Source: Shinella sp. SUS2 | Lineage (GTDB): Bacteria > Pseudomonadota > Alphaproteobacteria > Rhizobiales > Rhizobiaceae | Length of the DNA: 64,000 nt | Direction of reading: 5' to 3' | NCBI RefSeq assembly: GCF_001262505.1 | Contig: NZ_KQ410725.1 | Span: 62,001-126,000, forward strand | In this document: one piece after another, positions 18,576 to 28,783 of the stretch | Layout: each line of letters opens with the position of its first letter | How positions within the stretch are numbered: the stretch's first letter is position 1 | Program-made: the position numbers and the translations under genes | Notes under the pieces: generated by a model | Told to the model about the DNA's origin: nothing | The model's database searches: none | The model's input: the letters and a program-made list of their open reading frames with translations, nothing else

Positions 18576-20163
18576 ATCCTCCTGCAGAAAGCTCCAGCCG
18601 GCGCGTGACACCGATCGCCGTCAGAAACGCCTCGTCATGGCTGACGACGAGGAGCGCGCCGTCATAGGCGCGCAGTCCCGCCTCCACCGCCTCGATCGAA
18701 TCGATATCCAGATGGTTCGTCGGCTCGTCGAGGACCAGCAGCGCCGGCGGCCGGCCCCCGCCGAGCACGCAGGCTAGTCCGGCACGCAGCAGCTGCCCGC
18801 CCGAAAGGCTGCCGGTGACCTGCAGCGCGGCATCCGCGCGGAACATGAAACGCGCCAGCGCCGCCCGGCAGGCATTTTCGCCGGAACCGGGATTGATCCG
18901 GCGAAAATTATCACGGATCGACAGGGCCGGATCGAGCAGGCTCACCTTCTGATCGAGCATGGAGGCGTCCGTAAAGAGGCGCACGCTGCCCTGCCACGGC
19001 ATCAGCGCGCCGGTGACGAGCGCCAGGAAGGTCGTCTTGCCCGCGCCGTTCGGCCCCGTCACGGCCACCCGCTCCGGCCCGGTCAAGGTGAAGGAAAGGT
19101 CGCGGATGACCGGACGGTCCGGCCGGTAGCCGGCGGTGACGCCGTCCATCCGGAGCACCGTCTTGCCGGCGGCAAGATGGGTCGGCAGCACGCTGACGCT
19201 CAGCGGCTGGAGGATTTCGATGCGCTCGCGCGCTGCCGCCACCGCCTCGCTCGCCCGCGCCTGGCGGTCCTCGGCAAGCCGCGCATTGGCGCCGCCCGTC
19301 AGCTCGCTGCGCTCCTTCATCGCGCCCAGCATGATGCGCGGAATGTCGCCACGCGCTTTCTTGCGGCGGCCGGCACTGTCCTTGCGCGCCTTGCGCTCGG
19401 CAATGACCTGCATGGTGTGCGCCACCTCGGCGGCATGCCTTTCCGCATCCGCAAGGTCACGATGGGCGGCGGCGAGTTCCAGCGCCTTGCGCGCACGATA
19501 GGCGCTCCAGTTGCCGCCATAGCGGGTGGCGCCGAGCGTCGTCAGCTCGACGATGGCATCCATGGTCTCCAGCAGCGCGCGGTCGTGGCTGACGACGATC
19601 GCCCCCGCCCGCCAGCCGGCGAGCAGATCGATGACCGCCTGCCGCCCATCCCGGTCGAGATTGTTCGTCGGCTCGTCGAGCAGCAGAAATTCGGGCGCGC
19701 TGAAGATGAGGGCCGCGAGCGCCGCCCGCGTGCGCTGTCCACCGGAAAGGGCGGCAAGCGGCGTCTCCGCCTCCGCCTCCAGCCCGACGCGGGCGAGCGC
19801 GGCGGCAAGCCGCGCCTCCAGCGTCCAGTCCGCATCGGCAAGGGCCTCGGCGTCCGCCTCCCCGCGCGCCGCGCGGGAAAGCAGGTCGAGCGCCTCGACG
19901 ATGCCGAACAGGCTGGCAACGGTTTCCTGCGGGTTGACCTGCACGCTCTGGCGCAGCAGCCCGACCGTGCCGTTCACGGCGACGGTGCCGGCCTGCGGCG
20001 TGAGCGCACCGGTGACGAGCTTCAGCAGCGTCGTCTTGCCGACGCTATTGCGGCCGACGAGGCCGGCGCGCTCGGCGCCGAAGGTCAGGTCGAGATCGGA
20101 AAGGAGGGCGTGGCCGTCAGGCGTGGACCACCGGATTTTGGAAAGGGTGATGGAATGCGGCAT
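18574..20163 (-). CDS. ABC-F family ATPase (duplicated ABC domains, no membrane segments)
   Basis: A 529-residue protein with two ABC domains. The first has GRNSVGKTT (residues 37-45), LSGGQRTRAALAALIF and FLLLDEPTNNLD. The second has GPNGAGKTTFLALVTG, LSGGQLLRAGLACVLGGG and LLVLDEPTNHLD. A charged helical linker with RKARKDSAGRRKKARGD lies between them. ABC-F proteins act on ribosomes: some in translation quality control, some as antibiotic resistance factors. The sequence resembles the Uup/YheS-like housekeeping group more than known resistance proteins, but the exact subgroup is not decided. I chose the ATG at 20163; upstream in-frame sequence does not fit the family. Confidence 0.88.
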   Translation of the reverse strand: MPHSITLSKIRWSTPDGHALLSDLDLTFGAERAGLVGRNSVGKTTLLKLVTGALTPQAGTVAVNGTVGLLRQSVQVNPQETVASLFGIVEALDLLSRAARGEADAEALADADWTLEARLAAALARVGLEAEAETPLAALSGGQRTRAALAALIFSAPEFLLLDEPTNNLDRDGRQAVIDLLAGWRAGAIVVSHDRALLETMDAIVELTTLGATRYGGNWSAYRARKALELAAAHRDLADAERHAAEVAHTMQVIAERKARKDSAGRRKKARGDIPRIMLGAMKERSELTGGANARLAEDRQARASEAVAAARERIEILQPLSVSVLPTHLAAGKTVLRMDGVTAGYRPDRPVIRDLSFTLTGPERVAVTGPNGAGKTTFLALVTGALMPWQGSVRLFTDASMLDQKVSLLDPALSIRDNFRRINPGSGENACRAALARFMFRADAALQVTGSLSGGQLLRAGLACVLGGGRPPALLVLDEPTNHLDIDSIEAVEAGLRAYDGALLVVSHDEAFLTAIGVTRRLELSAGG

Positions 20164-20314
20164 GAATAGAGATTTCCCCGAGGACAAAACGAAGTCGGTT
20201 TGTGGTCGGGTTGAAATCCATGGTGCACCATCCGGTCGGCATTGCGTTGCCGGAAATCTAGGGTCGAACCGGCCGCCTTGCAAGGGTGCGGCCGGTTCGT
20301 CCGTTTTTTTAGGC

Positions 20315-21376
20315 TCAGGCCGAGGGCTGCTTCAGCCGCTTCGACCATTCGTCGGCCTTGCCCTGGCCGGCATCCTTCCAGGGCGAGCCCTTGAGGCCGA
20401 GCTTCGCACGAAACCCCATGGCCGAGATGATCAGGCGGTTCATGCCGGAGGCGATGAAGGGCAGCGAGGCGATGTGCAGACCGGTAAACGGCAGGAAGGG
20501 ATTGCGGCGCAGCGAGCCGTAGATCTCGATGCGCGTCGTCGTCTTGTAGCTCGGGCTGCGGGCATGGAAGCCGTGCGTGTCGGCGACGACAAGCGTGTTC
20601 GCCTTCACCGTCATCTTGACCGGCTGGCCATAGCCCAGCGCCGTCAGCTCGTCCGGCATGATGCGCAGCGAGCCGCGGGCGGAATACTTGTTCTCGATCG
20701 CATCGGCATTCTCGCTGATGTCGCGCTCCCAGGCGAGGCGCTGCGGCGTCATCTCGTGCGAGCCGGGCACATAGGCGAACGGGCCGTCCTCCTCGCCGAC
20801 ATCGCGCAGGAACAGCCACGCCTTGGCCGTCGGCTGGAACGTGTCGCTGTGCAGCGCGGTCTGCGGGTCGGTCGAACCCTGCGTGATGACGGACGGCAGC
20901 GCCATCACCACCTGCACGACGAGCAGCGGCTGGCCGGCATGGGACGAGACGTAGCGCAGGAGATTGGTGACGCGCGGGTCGTTGCGCGCCGCCTTGAAGC
21001 CCGGCAGGCTTTCGAGGTCGCTGTCGTCGATGATCGCGCGGCGCGTGACGGTTTCGCCCTGCAGCATGTCGTAGCGCTCGAAATCCCGCTCGGCGATCTC
21101 GCGGGTGACCGCGGCAAACACGTCGGGCGACAGGAAGTTCTCGATCTTCACGAAACCGTTCTCGGCATATTGCCGGCGGTGATCCGGGGCGACGATGTTT
21201 TCCAGCTTCTTGCGGCGCCAGGCGGCCATGCGCATGGCAAGCGAAACGCGCTTCTCGTGCAAGCCCTTCCGGTTCAGCCACTTGCTGCCGATGATGGGGT
21301 TGTCAGCGAAGGATTTTGCGCCGGATGCGAGCTGAAGCGCGTACCAGGGGCTGAGCAAGATGGAGGAAATCCGCAT
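20315..21376 (-). CDS. Phytanoyl-CoA dioxygenase (PhyH)-like Fe(II)/2-oxoglutarate oxygenase
   Basis: A 353-residue protein. The iron facial triad is likely His176 and Asp178 (HSD) with His268 or His271 (DTHGFHARS). Arg282 in KTTTRIEI is the candidate 2-oxoglutarate contact. FAYVPGSHE is the usual double-stranded beta-helix turn. The first 60 residues are basic and helical and the C-terminal 70 residues are variable. The substrate is unknown; related bacterial proteins hydroxylate secondary metabolites or lipids. The start at 21376 has AGG nearby; an in-frame ORF extends 55 codons further upstream without family-like sequence. Confidence 0.82.
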   Translation of the reverse strand: MRISSILLSPWYALQLASGAKSFADNPIIGSKWLNRKGLHEKRVSLAMRMAAWRRKKLENIVAPDHRRQYAENGFVKIENFLSPDVFAAVTREIAERDFERYDMLQGETVTRRAIIDDSDLESLPGFKAARNDPRVTNLLRYVSSHAGQPLLVVQVVMALPSVITQGSTDPQTALHSDTFQPTAKAWLFLRDVGEEDGPFAYVPGSHEMTPQRLAWERDISENADAIENKYSARGSLRIMPDELTALGYGQPVKMTVKANTLVVADTHGFHARSPSYKTTTRIEIYGSLRRNPFLPFTGLHIASLPFIASGMNRLIISAMGFRAKLGLKGSPWKDAGQGKADEWSKRLKQPSA

Positions 21377-21645
21377 GAATACCTGCCTGCAAGGGCCGGG
21401 GTTCCGCCATAGGCGGTTGCGCCATCCGGGCGCAGACCGGCTGTTGAGTTTGTCGAGAGTGCTACACCAAGGCCCATGGGAGATCAATTGCGCGCCACGG
21501 GCAAAAAGATGAATATGCAACTCATATTTTGTGACCGACATTAATCACAAATCCGGGAGCACGTTGCGCTTCCCCCGCCAAGGCCTATGATAGGAACTGC
21601 ATATGCGGCCGGAACGCGGCCCAACCAATTCACGGGATCGATGAT

Positions 21646-23461
<1,816 letters not shown>

Positions 23462-23496
23462 TCACAACCTGCCGCCGTCCGCGCGGTTCGGTCTAT

Positions 23497-23692
23497 CGTG
23501 CCAGGCCGGTCTTCTGACTTCGGGTCACGCGGCAGGCACCTGCCTTCCCGGTTGAACAACCAGTGGCAAAAGCCTGAATCGATTCAAGCTTTTACGGTGC
23601 AAACCATCCCCGTCACAGCGTTGGGCACGTTCCGGACCTGGGTTTATCACCCGCACCGGATTCCCGATTCTCCCGCCGGAGCGGGCACCTGA
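23497..23692 (-). promoter_or_regulatory. Cobalamin (B12) riboswitch upstream of bluB
   Basis: Read on the minus strand, the leader contains the conserved core elements of the cobalamin aptamer in order: a GGTGCCCGC start, GGGAATCCGGTGCGGG, GCTGTGACGGGGA, the GCCACTGG element (23560-23567), CCGGGAAGGCAGG, and the 3' segment AGTCAGAAGACCGGCCTGGC. Spacing and order match the family. The aptamer ends about 55 bases before the bluB start, so control of translation or transcription of bluB by adenosylcobalamin is expected. No clear T-run terminator follows, which favours translational control. Confidence 0.93.
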
Positions 23693-23763
23693 CGCGAAGG
23701 ATATGCGCATGGCTTGCGGGCACGATCAAGCCCGCCTGCGCCATGCACCGCCGTGCCTGCGCC

Positions 23764-24582
23764 TCAGAGCGGCGCATCCGGATGGGGCGAGCCGTCATAG
23801 GCACCCCAGATAGACTGGTCGAAGCAGATCACCGAGCCCGTCATCAGGCCGGATTCCGGCGAGGAGAGATAGGCGCAGGCCCGCGCCACCTCGGCCGGAT
23901 CGACGAGCCGCCCGAAGGGCTGGCTTGCCGCCGCTTTCGCCAGCCAGTCGTCGGCCGCGCCATGGAATTCGCGCTGGATGCGATCCTCTCCCTCCGAGGC
24001 CATCCAGCCGATGTTGAGGCCGTTGACACGGATGCGGTTGCGCAGAACGGCATAGGCCGTGTTCTTGGTCAGCGTCTCGAGCGCGCCCTTGGAGGCACAA
24101 TAGGCGGCGATGAAGGGCTGGCCGGCCTTGGCCGACATCGAACCGATATTGACGATGGTGCCCTCGGTCTTCTCGCGCCGCATCACCGTGATCGCCTCCT
24201 GCATGAGGAAGAACGGCGCGCGTACGTTGACCGCGAACATGCGGTCGAACAGGTCCGGGCTCGTATCGAGGATCGTGCCGCGGTCGGTGATGGCGGCGGC
24301 GTTGACCAGCGCGTCCACACGGCCGAAGGCCGCGTCGCAGGCGGCAATGACCGCGCGCGCATCCTCGACCACAGCGAGGTCGGCCTTCACATAGAGTGTC
24401 GCAACACCCGTCGCGCCGGAAATCTCCTTGGCCTTCGCCTCGCCCTTGGCGGCATTGCGACCGCAGATGACGAGACCCGCCGCACCCCGCTCGGCAAAGA
24501 GCCGGGCGATCGTCGCCCCCAGCCCCTGCGTTCCTCCCGTGACGACGGCGATCTTGCCGTCGAGCCGCGCACCTTCACTCAT
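23764..24582 (-). CDS. Short-chain dehydrogenase/reductase, classical SDR
   Basis: A 272-residue NAD(P)-dependent oxidoreductase. The cofactor motif is TGGTQGLG (residues 15-22), followed by NAAA (residues 94-97) and catalytic Tyr161 and Lys165 in YCASK, with Ser148 or Ser150. The CGRNAAKGE segment after the second strand suggests NADP preference. The C-terminus has the usual SSPESGLMTGSVICFDQSIWGA. The substrate is unknown. AAGGGAGA precedes the ATG. The gene is downstream of the bluB riboswitch in the opposite promoter order, so co-regulation with B12 is not implied. Confidence 0.88.
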   Translation of the reverse strand: MSEGARLDGKIAVVTGGTQGLGATIARLFAERGAAGLVICGRNAAKGEAKAKEISGATGVATLYVKADLAVVEDARAVIAACDAAFGRVDALVNAAAITDRGTILDTSPDLFDRMFAVNVRAPFFLMQEAITVMRREKTEGTIVNIGSMSAKAGQPFIAAYCASKGALETLTKNTAYAVLRNRIRVNGLNIGWMASEGEDRIQREFHGAADDWLAKAAASQPFGRLVDPAEVARACAYLSSPESGLMTGSVICFDQSIWGAYDGSPHPDAPL

Positions 24583-24819
24583 GCCATGTCTCCCTTGCAG
24601 ACCGGCCGACGCTGGCTCGCGAACAACGAGAAGCCGATCGACACATGATTCATTTCCGCAAGCAAATCCCCTATCGGGCTGTTTCTCAAGCCATTTCCGG
24701 AGACAGAGACCGACCGGACACGACTATCTTCCGACAGGGCCGGCGCCTGCTGCGGTGCATCCTGGCGGAAACCCCATGGAAACAAGGCGGTAGGGCGCTT
24801 CAGTGCGCAGGGCGACTGG

Positions 24820-26331
24820 TCAGGCCGCGCGTACCGCACTGGCTTCGGCAATCGCATCGCCAGCCATGTCGCCGACATGAACGGCTCGGTTGCGACCGGC
24901 ATTCTTGGCCGCATAGAGCGCCGCATCCGCCATCACCATCACGTCGTGCAGGCTACCGCCATGGTCCGGGAACTGGGCAATGCCCGCGCTGCCGCCGATG
25001 ACCAGAAGCTGCCCGTCATGGGCGATCGGTATTTGCGCATCCCGGACAAGGCCCTCAGCAAGCTCGAGGAGCATCTCGCGGCTGGAGACACCGCCAAGGA
25101 GCACGGAAAACTCATCGCCGCCGAGGCGGGCGACCGTGCCGAGCGGGCCGATGCGCTCGGAAAAGCGGCGCGCGACAGCCTGCAGCACCGCATCGCCAGC
25201 CGCATGGCCGTGCCGGTCGTTGACGGCCTTGAACCGGTCGAGGTCGAGAGCGACGATCGAGAAGGGCTGGCTCTCGCCCTTGCGGATGGCATGGCGCACC
25301 TCTTCGTCGAAACCGCTGCGGTTCTTCAGCCCCGTCAGCGGATCGTGCTGGGCAAGGAAGGCGTTCTGCGCCTCGCTGCGCTGCAGTGCCTTGACCAGTG
25401 CAGAGAAGCGCAGCGTGACAAACAGCATGACGCCGGCAAAGACCAGCACGAACATCGCGATCTGCGGCAGTGCCGATTTCCAGACGAACAGGCCGGGCAT
25501 GTTCGGCCGCCAGGAGGCGACCATCGGATTGTAGGTATCGGCACCGACCGGCGTCATCACCAGCCCCGGCTCCTGCGTCACGATGGGCGTGAAGCCGAGG
25601 TCGCGCAAACCGAGTCGCCGCTCGGTATTGGCCAGCATCTTCTGCGAAACCGGCTTGACGGTGATCAGCAGCGTCGGCTGCATCCGGCTTGCGGGAATGT
25701 AGAGCGACTTCGGGATAACTGCCTGCACGACGACGATGCTCATGACACGGTCGATGAGGCGCATGCCGGAGACGTGGATTTCCGGCAGCGCCGGCGTCAG
25801 CAGGTCGGGGTCCTCCTTGGCGCCCTGGACCTGCCATCCGCCACGGTCGGGCGACAGCGCCTCGCGGTAGGCGCGCTCGGCCTTGAGCGTCAGGTCGCTC
25901 ACCCAATGCAGCTTCTCGCGCGCCTTGCTTTCGGAAACCGTCTCGCCGCGATGCACGCCGAGCACCTTTTCCCCGTCCGGCGTGGTGAAGATCATCCAGG
26001 AAAAGCCGAAGTCGGCCCACATCCAGTCGCGCAGCTGATCCTTGACGAAGGCATCACCCGGCATGCCGTCCTTCAGTTCGTTGAAGGTCTTGTCCCAGAA
26101 GGACAACTGGCTCTGGTACTGCACCACCTGGTCGATCTGATGGCCGAATTCGTTGCGCACCAGCGTGCGCTCGGTCTCGGCGGCAAAACTGTCGGCCCGC
26201 TCGATGGCATAGTCCAGCACGAGATAGTTCGCGGCGCCGAACAGGACGACGATCATCACCGCCGCCATCCGGATCGCCAGACCAACCCCGCGTCGCCGCA
26301 TTGAGCGGCCCACCTGCGCCTTGCCTGTCAT
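24820..26331 (-). CDS. Membrane GGDEF diguanylate cyclase with CHASE4-like sensor domain
   Basis: A 503-residue protein. One membrane segment (residues about 18-41) is followed by a periplasmic region of about 245 residues that resembles CHASE4 (EFGHQIDQVVQYQSQLSFWDKTF, then ADFGFSWMIFTTPDG), and a second segment (about 291-309). The cytoplasmic GGDEF domain has DPLTGLKNR, ALDLDRFKAVNDRHGH and the active site GGDEF (residues 404-408), so it should make cyclic di-GMP. The RxxD inhibitory site is replaced by GPLG, so product inhibition through the classical I-site should be absent. There is no EAL domain. AGGGAAA lies upstream of the ATG. Confidence 0.92.
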   Translation of the reverse strand: MTGKAQVGRSMRRRGVGLAIRMAAVMIVVLFGAANYLVLDYAIERADSFAAETERTLVRNEFGHQIDQVVQYQSQLSFWDKTFNELKDGMPGDAFVKDQLRDWMWADFGFSWMIFTTPDGEKVLGVHRGETVSESKAREKLHWVSDLTLKAERAYREALSPDRGGWQVQGAKEDPDLLTPALPEIHVSGMRLIDRVMSIVVVQAVIPKSLYIPASRMQPTLLITVKPVSQKMLANTERRLGLRDLGFTPIVTQEPGLVMTPVGADTYNPMVASWRPNMPGLFVWKSALPQIAMFVLVFAGVMLFVTLRFSALVKALQRSEAQNAFLAQHDPLTGLKNRSGFDEEVRHAIRKGESQPFSIVALDLDRFKAVNDRHGHAAGDAVLQAVARRFSERIGPLGTVARLGGDEFSVLLGGVSSREMLLELAEGLVRDAQIPIAHDGQLLVIGGSAGIAQFPDHGGSLHDVMVMADAALYAAKNAGRNRAVHVGDMAGDAIAEASAVRAA

Positions 26332-26429
26332 CGTTTCCCTGCCTGTCCCCTGCCGGTTTTTCCGGCTTATGGGACGAAGGCTAAATGACAGACGGCAAAA
26401 TTCGCTTAAATGAGCTGGTGAGCGAAAGC

Positions 26430-26786
26430 TTAACTTCCGCCAGCCGGACCCGGAAAACCTGACGCTCCATCCTGCCGCGTCTCCTCCTCCGCCGAGAGCT
26501 TCCGGCAGATAGACTGCATCAGCACAAGATTGCGCTGGTCGCGCCAGGTGGTGACGACACCCCAGACGAGGAGCAGCAGGATGGAAAGGAAGGCAACGCC
26601 GAGAATGACGAGGCTGCCGGTTGCAAGGCCGTAGAAGCCGAAAACCGCCGGCGTAGCGAAATAAGCGATCTGCGCCGAAAGCTGCCGCCCGGCCGAAAGA
26701 TCACTGAGTGACCACAGCCGGATCAGCCGGACTTCCTCCTCGGTGAAGGCCGGGCGCATGCCCGGCTTGTCGGCGGGATCGCCCAC
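26430..26786 (-). CDS. Small two-helix membrane protein coupled to nadE
   Basis: A 118-residue protein I do not recognise. A charged N-terminus (PAFTEEEVRLIRLWSLSD) precedes two adjacent hydrophobic segments (about residues 38-60 and 60-78) and a charged tail. The start is GTG, three bases after the nadE stop codon, and GGGGGTAGGGC overlapping that stop can serve as ribosome binding site, so translation is probably coupled to nadE. There is no evidence for a functional link to NAD synthesis beyond the spacing. Confidence 0.7.
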   Translation of the reverse strand: MGDPADKPGMRPAFTEEEVRLIRLWSLSDLSAGRQLSAQIAYFATPAVFGFYGLATGSLVILGVAFLSILLLLVWGVVTTWRDQRNLVLMQSICRKLSAEEETRQDGASGFPGPAGGS

Positions 26787-26789
26787 GCC

Positions 26790-28487
26790 CTACCCCCGGT
26801 CGCGATAGCGATTGGTGATCGGATAGCGCCGGTCTCGGCCGAAATTCTTCTTGGTGATCTTCACGCCCGGCGCGGACTGGCGGCGCTTGTACTCGGCGAT
26901 GTAGAGCAGGTGCTCGACGCGGTGCACGGTCGCCGCGTCATGCCCGCGGGCGACGATCTCCTCGGTGCTCATCTCGCGCTCCACCAGGCATTCGAGGATG
27001 TCGTCGAGCACCGGATAGGGCGGCAGCGAATCCTGGTCGGTCTGGTTGGGACGCAGCTCCGCCGACGGCGCCTTGTCGATGATGTTCTGCGGGATCACCT
27101 CGCCCGTCGGCCCAAGCGCGCCTGGCGGCACATGCGCGTTGCGCCAGCGCGAGATCGCATAGACCTGCATCTTGTAGAGGTCCTTGATCGGATTGAAGCC
27201 GCCGTTCATGTCGCCGTAGAGCGTCGCATAGCCGACCGACATTTCCGACTTGTTGCCGGTCGTCACGACCATCGAGCCGAACTTGTTGGACACCGCCATG
27301 AGAATGGTGCCGCGTGCGCGGCTCTGGAGGTTTTCCTCCGTAATGCCTTCCTCCGTGCCTTCGAAAAGCTCCGAAAGCGAGGAGAGGAAGCCGGTGACCG
27401 GGGCCTCGATCGGCACGATGTCATAGCGGCAGCCGAGCAGCCGGGCGCAATCGGCCGCATCCTTCAGCGAATCCTTCGACGTGTAGCGGTAGGGCATCAT
27501 GATGCAGCGCACCCGCTCCTCGCCGAGCGCATCGACGGCAATCGCCGCGCAGATTGCCGAATCGATGCCGCCGGACAGGCCGAGCACGACGTTCTTGAAG
27601 CCGTTCTTGTTGACGTAATCGCGGAAGCCGAGCAGGCAGGCCCGGTAGTCGGCCTCCTCCTTCTCGGGAATGCGCGACGCCGGCCCACCGTCGCAGACCC
27701 AGCCGTCCGCCCGCTTCTTCCAGGTGGTGAGCGCGATCGTCTCCTCGAACTGGCTCATCTGGAAGGCGAGCGATTTATCCGCATTGAAGGCGAAGCTGGC
27801 GCCGTCGAAGACCAGTTCGTCCTGTCCGCCGAGCTGGTTGGCATAGAGCAGCGGCAGGCCGGTCTCGATGACCTGCTTCAGGACGACCTGATGGCGGATG
27901 TCGACCTTGCCGCGATAATAGGGGGAGCCGTTCGGCGACAGCAGGATTTCCGCGCCGCTCTCGGCCAGCGTCTCGCAGACACCGAGATCGCCCCAGATGT
28001 CCTCGCAGATCGGGATGCCGAGACGCACGCCGCGGAAATTGACGGGACCGGGCATCGCGCCCTGGTCGAAGACGCGCTTCTCGTCGAACTCGCCGTAGTT
28101 CGGCAGGTCCACCTTGTCGCGCACCGCGATCACCTTGCCGTCGTCGATGACGGCGACCGCATTGTAGCGCCCGGTTTCGTCCTGCCTCGGAAAGCCGATG
28201 ATGACGCCGGGGCCGCCCTTGGCGGTATCGGCCGCCAGATCATCGACCGCGCGCCGGCAGGCTTTCAGGAAGGCCGGCTTCAGCACGAGGTCTTCCGGCG
28301 GATAGCCGGAGATGAAGAGTTCGGTCAGCAGCAGCAGATCGGCGCCCTGCCGGGCGGCGTCCTCACGGGCGGCGCGCGCCTTGGCAAGGTTGCCGGCGAC
28401 GTCGCCGACTACAGGGTTCAATTGCGCAACCGCGATGCGCAGCGTCGCCCTGCCTTGATCGGAGGTCATGTCTTGATCGGAAGTCAT
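26790..28487 (-). CDS. nadE: Glutamine-dependent NAD+ synthetase
   Basis: A 565-residue two-domain enzyme converting deamido-NAD to NAD with glutamine and ATP. The N-terminal nitrilase-type amidase has its Glu-Lys-Cys triad at Glu56 (LTELFISGYPPEDL), Lys125 (RDKVDLPNYGEFDEKR) and Cys161 (IPICEDIWGD). The C-terminal synthetase has LGLSGGIDSA, the PP-loop, and TTGNKSEMSVGYATLYGDM. The start is uncertain: two ATG codons sit in a near-duplicate segment (MTSDQDMTSDQG), and a TTG at 28562 also opens the frame. None has a strong ribosome binding site; I use 28487. Confidence 0.95.
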   Translation of the reverse strand: MTSDQDMTSDQGRATLRIAVAQLNPVVGDVAGNLAKARAAREDAARQGADLLLLTELFISGYPPEDLVLKPAFLKACRRAVDDLAADTAKGGPGVIIGFPRQDETGRYNAVAVIDDGKVIAVRDKVDLPNYGEFDEKRVFDQGAMPGPVNFRGVRLGIPICEDIWGDLGVCETLAESGAEILLSPNGSPYYRGKVDIRHQVVLKQVIETGLPLLYANQLGGQDELVFDGASFAFNADKSLAFQMSQFEETIALTTWKKRADGWVCDGGPASRIPEKEEADYRACLLGFRDYVNKNGFKNVVLGLSGGIDSAICAAIAVDALGEERVRCIMMPYRYTSKDSLKDAADCARLLGCRYDIVPIEAPVTGFLSSLSELFEGTEEGITEENLQSRARGTILMAVSNKFGSMVVTTGNKSEMSVGYATLYGDMNGGFNPIKDLYKMQVYAISRWRNAHVPPGALGPTGEVIPQNIIDKAPSAELRPNQTDQDSLPPYPVLDDILECLVEREMSTEEIVARGHDAATVHRVEHLLYIAEYKRRQSAPGVKITKKNFGRDRRYPITNRYRDRG

Positions 28488-28783
28488 GTCTGCGGACCCA
28501 TCTCTTGCTGGTGTCCGAGCCTGCGGCCGCGCGTCGCTGTCGCCCTCTCGAACGGTCGACAAGCTCTTTAGAGCATGGCGGACGTTTTGGGAATGAAGCG
28601 CGGAGCGTTTGCCGGACCTTTCGGCGCAAGAGCCCGGTTTTCAACGGGTCCGCAGCGCCATGGCGGGCCTGCAACAGACGGAACCAAAGCGGGGGACGAA
28701 CGTTGCAGAAACCGTTCATCTCCTGTTCAAGATGACGTCCGTATGACAGATACACGAAGCTTTCATGAAATCTGGAGACGGCC

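Noticed and set aside
24877..26304. A plus-strand frame antisense to the CHASE4/GGDEF gene
   Set aside because: The GGDEF frame is clearly real; the antisense frame lacks motifs and a ribosome binding site.
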